Origin: Phytoseiulus persimilis
Taxonomy: Eukaryota > Arthropoda > Arachnida > Mesostigmata > Phytoseiidae
Direction: 5' to 3'
Assembly: GCA_037576195.1 (NCBI GenBank)
Contig: CM075104.1
Span: 9,430,775 to 9,494,774 of the forward strand
Length of the DNA stretch: 64,000 nucleotides
Shown: positions 59,338 through 64,000 of the stretch, piece by piece
How positions within the stretch are numbered: the stretch's first letter is position 1
Layout of the letters: every line of letters begins with the position of its first letter
The notes under the pieces: generated by a model
The model's input: the letters and a program-made list of their open reading frames with translations, nothing else
Database searches by the model: none
Told to the model about the DNA's origin: nothing
Translations under genes and position numbers: made by a program

Positions 59338-59741
59338 TCAGGACAGCATGGAGTTCTTCCCGTCTGGTACTCCTGCGGAGAGAACGCGAATTTGCATAAA
59401 AATGCGATGGAAACCATTAAAAAAGAGTCCGTCCGCCTCAGAGAGATTCTCAACCTTCACCTCGTCGCTCTCAGATTGCGCGGCTCTGAGACCAGTTTCC
59501 TGGGAGAAGAATGATGATGAAAGGGATAAGCGAAGAGTGCATCCGAGATATCGCCGTCCGAAAGACCAACTCGACGCGCTCTCACCATTGTCCAGTTCAG
59601 GTAACACATTGCGTGGAAACGATGACCACAGGGAACTGCTCTGTGATAACGGTGAGGCAGACCTCTCACATCGGACCCACATACGGAACAAATATGGTCC
59701 TGGTTGGCGAGAAGTGTTATGAAAGCGGAACTTCCCAACAT
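59338..59741 (-). CDS. Two-exon gene for a half-RING (RING-H2-like) protein, about 105 aa
   Basis: Exon 1 (59586-59741) encodes 52 residues ending in phase 0 at ATG|GTGAGAG; exon 2 (59338-59499) follows an acceptor TTCTTCTCCCAG in phase 0 and ends in TGA; the intron is 86 bp. Exon 1 contains the first six zinc ligands of a RING-H2 finger: C18-x2-C21, then C38-x-H40-x2-H43-x2-C46, followed by W50 as in RING E3 ubiquitin ligases (CGHRFHAMCYLNW). Exon 2 has no Cys, so the last ligand pair (CPxC) is missing in this model. Either a different downstream exon supplies it or the finger is truncated. The frame is open a few codons upstream of the ATG, so a 5' exon is possible. The product would be a small cytosolic ubiquitin-ligase-type protein if the finger is completed. 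Confidence 0.62.
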
Positions 59742-59899
59742 CGAGACCGAAATCAGAAAGTCGAATCCTTATCGAGCGCGACCGCATCCGGCGCGGGGAT
59801 CATGTTCACCTCGGAGGTCAGGTTACAGGGAAACTTCAGCGATGGCCTCAATGTCATTTTGAAACGCGGAACCATAAATAATGGTTTTCTTTCTTGTAG

Positions 59900-60015
59900 A
59901 GTAACGGGGTGCGGTAACGGGAGCTGGAAGGCGTATCATAAAGTTTCTAATGAGAAGTTCCACCGGAGTCTCCCTTTTTGTCGGATCCACCGACAACTGT
60001 TCGCAGCCCATCCAG
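59900..60015 (+). CDS. Exon with Cys/His-rich motif, product unknown
   Basis: Bounded by a very strong acceptor (TTTTCTTTCTTGTAG) and a strong donor (CCAG|GTGCGT). The one open frame reads VTGCGNGSWKAYHK, then FHRSLPFCRIHRQLFAAHP. The spacing of Cys and His suggests a small zinc-binding knuckle, but no named family fits. It lies upstream of the two-exon gene at 60391 on the same strand and might be one of its 5' exons; the phase of the direct join does not fit, so an exon between them would be needed. Confidence 0.42.
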
Positions 60016-60390
60016 GTGCGTCGGACTTTTAGTCTGAATATCATCGGCGAATGGAAACTTCAGACAAGCTCTGACTCACGCTGCGTCGAATCCGTTCTCC
60101 ATCCTCGCCCACAATATGCTTCTTCTACGAAATAGAGTTCAAGTTGTGTAAAAATGACGGAGCTGCCAACTTCGAGCCCCTTCAATCGAATGCAACCAAC
60201 GAATCCGCCCCAGAACAGCATGTGAATTAGATAGATAGCGGACCGAACAGAAAGCAGATCTCGGAATATTCATAGGAAAGCGCTACATGCCAAATCAGCC
60301 CGAAAACTCAAGTCCAGAATTCGGCAACCAGTCTGCTCACCGGAGCTCTACCCCACTTTGGTCTGAAGGGGTCCATTCTTCGACCTTGGG

Positions 60391-61054
60391 ATGATCGACT
60401 TTCGTTATCATTGTTACAGCGACTCTCCGAAATCGCGCGACTTTCCAGAGACAACGAATTCCTTTCGCACCGACGACAGCCCATTGGCATTCGTCCTTTA
60501 CGGAGCAAATCATATCAGATTGGGACGGTTCAGCTTTTTCGATGACTATGTTCTCATGGCTGACACGAGGGACGGTGAGAACGGTGCCTTTAAGGCAGCG
60601 ATGTAGCCAGGATATTCGTCTGGGCATTCGTCTGATTCCGTTCGAAATAACGTTCCTAGGGAATAATTCCCAACAACCCGCAGAACGAACTTCCACCGTC
60701 CAAGAGGGGCGGAACAGATTTGTCTCCATCAAAATCAACTTCTCCCTGGGGACTCCAGGAGAGCCCTCATGTTCACCTCTCGGATCCGATAGCCAGCCGA
60801 ATATCAGAATTTCCGAATCATCTTTCTCTCAGAAGATGGTTGGGGGAAAATGGCGCTCGAAACCTGGAAGAGCGACTCTAACCATCATGAGAAGACACAA
60901 ACAAAGACTGCGCCCGAGATTCTTTCGGGTCGTCGAAGGTTGCTCACGAGTCGTCATATGGATTCCTATGTTGGAAGCGGTGTTCGAACACGGTGGCTTC
61001 GAGTGCAGCGACGAAAATCAATGGGACACGAAACATCCCTCGGCGCTGTCGTGA
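60391..61054 (+). CDS. Two-exon gene, about 192 aa, unrecognised
   Basis: Exon 1 (60391-60574) starts at an ATG and ends in phase 1 at GAC G|GTGAGAA. Exon 2 (60660-61054) follows the acceptor CGTTCCTAG and continues in the same phase to TGA; the intron is 85 bp. Codon composition is coding-like in both. The protein starts soluble (SPLAFVLYGANHIRLGRF, FFDDYVLMADTRDG), has a Ser-rich middle, then a basic stretch (TIMRRHKQRLRPRFFRVVEG) and a C-terminal segment with one Cys. A strong acceptor at 60418-60419 (TTGTTACAG) means exon 1 could be internal and begin at 60420 instead. No family recognised. Confidence 0.45.
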
Positions 61055-62596
61055 CCCAATCATCACGGCAGCGGTGGCTTTTTTTTTGCTGTTTGGCGGA
61101 AGATAACAAGCGAGCCATCCGAGTCGGTCAATCAATCGATACGACTGTCATTAAATGAGCCGGTCGAAGATTTCGGCCAACAGTTCGAGCATCTGGACAT
61201 CTCGCTATCTCAGGTGAGGCAACGTGGACAACCTCCCTTTTTCGCGCCGAGCGATCACAAAATACGTGCCTCGCGCAATCAGCGCGGCCCATCGCCTCGT
61301 GAGTATTCATCGACTTTTTTTTTGGTGCCATTCCACGGATCGAAACCGAGAAATATGGCTCAGAACGAGAAGGTAGACTCTTTCTGCCAACGCCATCAAA
61401 CCCGGTTCGATCACAACCTTGACCTCCAAGAGGTCGATGCTGGTTCCTTCGGCAAACATCCGCTCTCCCTCGAGTCGAACTAGTGCATTCATCGCTTCGC
61501 TACGCAGCCCCTGTTCGCCATGTTCTCGTTCTGTTCTCCACTTTTTTTTTGATCGCATGAACAAGAACTCCGAGCCATCGGTCGTCCGAGCTGGCTGTCA
61601 CTTGCAAGAAGGGTGCTGCTGGTGGAAGTACGATCCATCAACCGAGAACGCGCAAGGATGTGATCAACAAGTACCAGCTGACTTCTGTACCCCTTCTCTT
61701 GACACTGTTGCTGTAGAGATGATATTCTTTCGACTAGCGTACTCGGCCGACCGAAAGACAACCAAGCCAGTCACAGGAGCCGACTTTTGGTGCTGACTTT
61801 TCTTCAAGAGCTTTTCCCTCCTAGCTCGCGACGGCCCGCTCTCTCGGTCGACTGATCCTGGGAGTCTAGAAGCCGTTGTACGTCCTTTTCGGGAGGCATT
61901 CCCTTCGAGATTCCTTCCAGGCGACGCAACTATTAATATCCGAGGCTCTAACGTTGCCTTGTTCACCGAGAAAGAAGAGTTCACGCCGTCGGGAGGGGAC
62001 GCGGCGCGGCAGAACAAGGCGAACGGAGGAGGTTATGCATAATTCATGCAGACCCGGGTCCACCTACAGGTGCACCGGTGCCACCGTATTTTGCTTCCGT
62101 CTACTTTTGGCTTTCTCGAGACTGTGGCTGCTCCCCTGCAATCGTAGGCATCGCAAAAGTGCAACTCTCTCTGCGAAATGAAACAAGAGTATACGCGCTA
62201 TCAACACATGGCTATCTTCCACATCACGTACAGCTAACCATTCAGATGCAAGAAGTTATCTGAGAAGGATTCATCTAATTTGCGAAACTGGAGCTCGTGT
62301 CAAAAACTGGTGAAGGCGCTCACAATGGACTCTGGGAAGTGGACACTCTGGAGTTTGAATTCGCTCCGGCTCTGAAGGTTTTCAATGGATATTTCCGCTA
62401 GAAGCCTCATCGGTCGTGCACTTCCTCGTTGACCTAACGGAGAACTCCGTGTTTGCGTGATTTCCTGCTCACACAAACGGGCTCCTCGAGTTCGGATACG
62501 ATATAATAGTTGAATTTCCAATAAGCGGGGCGGCGCCGGAGATTGAACTCGCTTCGTTGCAACCTTCAGGGATGTGCGGCGCTGACAATAACTGTG

Positions 62597-62707
62597 ATGC
62601 AGCGCTACCATCGATTCCTCAAAGCTTCCTCAGACGGCACGAGTATATGTAGAGGGATGAGTTTTGTGGAAAAAAAATGTTCAGGCAAGATGGCATCGGC
62701 CCCGCAG
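62597..62707 (+). CDS. Possible first exon, unrecognised
   Basis: ATG followed by 36 codons ending in phase 0 at CCGCAG|GTATCT, a good donor. The peptide is basic with two Cys (RYHRFLKASSDGTSICRG). The frame is open upstream of the ATG as well. The next exon was not identified. Confidence 0.28.
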
Positions 62708-62960
62708 GTATCTAAGGTCGATCGCATGACTGAAACCCGAGCTACCCGCTGAAGTGATTCGATTGTGTGAGCCCCACATCGGGGTGAGCCGCCTGCGGTC
62801 GCAGAGGACGAGTTCTTCGTATTCGGATACTTTCCAGCGAGGTGGAGCTAGGAGCCATTCGCCGACACTCGGACGCGTTATGGACTCAGAACCTTCGAAA
62901 GAGGCTTGGCTCTGCCGTGAAATGCGAGTGTTCTGGTTTATGAACTCGCGTAATCCTCAC

Positions 62961-63100
62961 CGGGACAGTCATCAACAAGTTCCCGCAGCGGACGATCGTC
63001 GGAAGTCCCCGCAGAGTCTTAAAATGAACGAACGGACTACTGCGGGCCGCGACGGCATCCGCAACGACGGCTCCAAGTGTTCTGGAACAACGGGCCACTC
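62961..63100 (-). CDS. Exon bounded by two good introns, unrecognised
   Basis: The acceptor before 63100 (GGTTAATATTCAG) pairs with a strong donor at 63173 (GAAG|GTGAGT), a 73-bp intron. The exon ends at CCG|GTGAGG in phase 0. It reads two bases plus 46 codons (LGAVVADAVAARSSPFVHFK, LPTIVRCGNLLMTVP). The phase of the upstream segment (63174 and above) does not match this frame, so the upstream part may be 5' UTR or the frame may be wrong. Confidence 0.38.
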
Positions 63101-63275
63101 CTGAATATTAACCGAGTGACGTGATCGCCGTACGTGTTCTACAGCGAACAAGAGCTCGCTTACGTAAACTCACCTTCTCGGAACACCTTTTATGTTGATC
63201 AGAAGCTGACTTTGATCTCCATTAGGATCGAAACCCCACGGAATTCCGGTAGGTCAAACAATCATCCAGCCGGAG

Positions 63276-63626
63276 ATGAAATCAAGCGGCGGGTTCGTTC
63301 TCCAAACGAACCGTTCGACGGCTCGGTTGGTTAGGCCTGGAGTTCCCTCATTCGATGGAGAAACGTTCTCAAGCGAGGCATCATCTGTGACGACGGAGCT
63401 TTTGCTCTGGTGGTTTCCAGCTGGAAAGTCATCCCGCGGGAGTCAGTCCATCGAGGGACCGACTTCATGTGTGGAATCGAGTCGGGGAGGCCTCTCTGAG
63501 GCGTCGACAGCCGAAGGATGCAGCTTGCGGTCCGCCGCGCGACGCTATCAGAGCGAGTGGCGGAGGGCAGCGGCCGCCCGAAAAAAAAAGGCAAGGCTTG
63601 CCGAGGCAAGGCAGGAAGCCGAATGA
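63276..63626 (+). CDS. C-terminal ORF with basic helix, unrecognised
   Basis: Open for 116 codons to TGA. The final 30 residues form a highly charged helix (RRYQSEWRRAAAARKKKARL and on to EARQEAE), as in coiled-coil or nucleic-acid-binding tails. The opposite strand is also open. Moderate composition support only. Confidence 0.27.
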   Translation: MKSSGGFVLQTNRSTARLVRPGVPSFDGETFSSEASSVTTELLLWWFPAGKSSRGSQSIEGPTSCVESSRGGLSEASTAEGCSLRSAARRYQSEWRRAAAARKKKARLAEARQEAE

Positions 63627-64000
63627 TGAATGGTCTGCACTGATGGACGCGAACACTTGTTCAGCAATGGTTGCTCGCTCGCGCTCGTTGCCGTTTGGGC
63701 CAGCCACCCATCTACTCGGTCCGAATCTTGGCAGACTCCGATGGTGAAGTGCCCTTTGTGATCTCATAATGGTTGAGGGAGCGACTCCCGACCGTGGTCT
63801 CGAAAGTGGGTCCGGTGCCGCGGAACCCTGAAACGAGAAAATCGAGTTCTGTTGCTGCGTCTTGTTCCGGCCATTCGGTGTGTTTATCCAGCAATTAACG
63901 TTAGCCTTGGAGTCATCTCCGACGATCCGCTCGGCTCGTTTCCACCGAGCAAAGCTGCAAACAGATAAGCTGCGCGCGGCTCGCCTTTCCGCCGAGTCCG

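Noticed and set aside
59511-60032. 173-codon plus-strand ORF across the RING gene
   Set aside because: Its first half is antisense to the RING exon and its middle is intron-like; only 59900-60015 is kept as an exon.

Overview
The window looks like nuclear DNA of an arthropod, and the pattern (about half G+C, very short introns, high G+C at third codon positions, a chemoreceptor-like gene, long G/C homopolymer runs) would fit a predatory mite. That assignment is inference from style and was not tested by a search. Open frames are mostly short. Only one long uninterrupted reading frame stands out, a 481-codon leucine-rich-repeat gene at 43756-45201 (+). The other genes had to be pieced together from exons whose splice sites and phases agree. 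Most have no recognisable family.

Layout. 0-2 kb: the 3' part of a three-exon gene (+) with a Cys-rich segment. 3.8-4.2 kb: an inverted-repeat element with a 29-bp tandem array of small palindromes. 11.1-11.4 kb: an exon with a perfect donor. 13.8-15.2 kb: a gustatory-receptor-like membrane protein (-). 20.2-21.1 kb: a spliced exon (+) and a 76-codon ORF (-). 25.2-28.6 kb: parts of two minus-strand genes and one possible leader exon (+). 33 kb: two plus-strand exon candidates. 37.9-41.3 kb: a multi-exon minus gene with 43-46 bp introns, followed by plus-strand ORFs. 43.7-45.5 kb: the LRR gene with a clear poly(A) signal. 45.95-46.58 kb: a 606-bp foldback transposon with a 10-bp target duplication, just downstream. 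52.9-53.1 kb: a 200-bp MITE flanked by TA. 57.0-61.1 kb: a gene-dense block with a 227-codon ORF (-), a half-RING gene (-) and a two-exon gene (+). 62.5-63.7 kb: further exons on both strands.

No rRNA, tRNA, CRISPR array or bacterial operon was seen. The genes show no shared pathway. The clearest non-genic content is two families of palindromic or foldback repeats sharing the core CCGTAATACGG, one MITE, six G/C homopolymer tracts and several microsatellites. Coding calls other than the LRR gene rest on splice-phase agreement and codon composition and should be read as provisional. The number of 60-100 codon ORFs in the window is roughly what chance predicts, so ORF length alone was not used as evidence.
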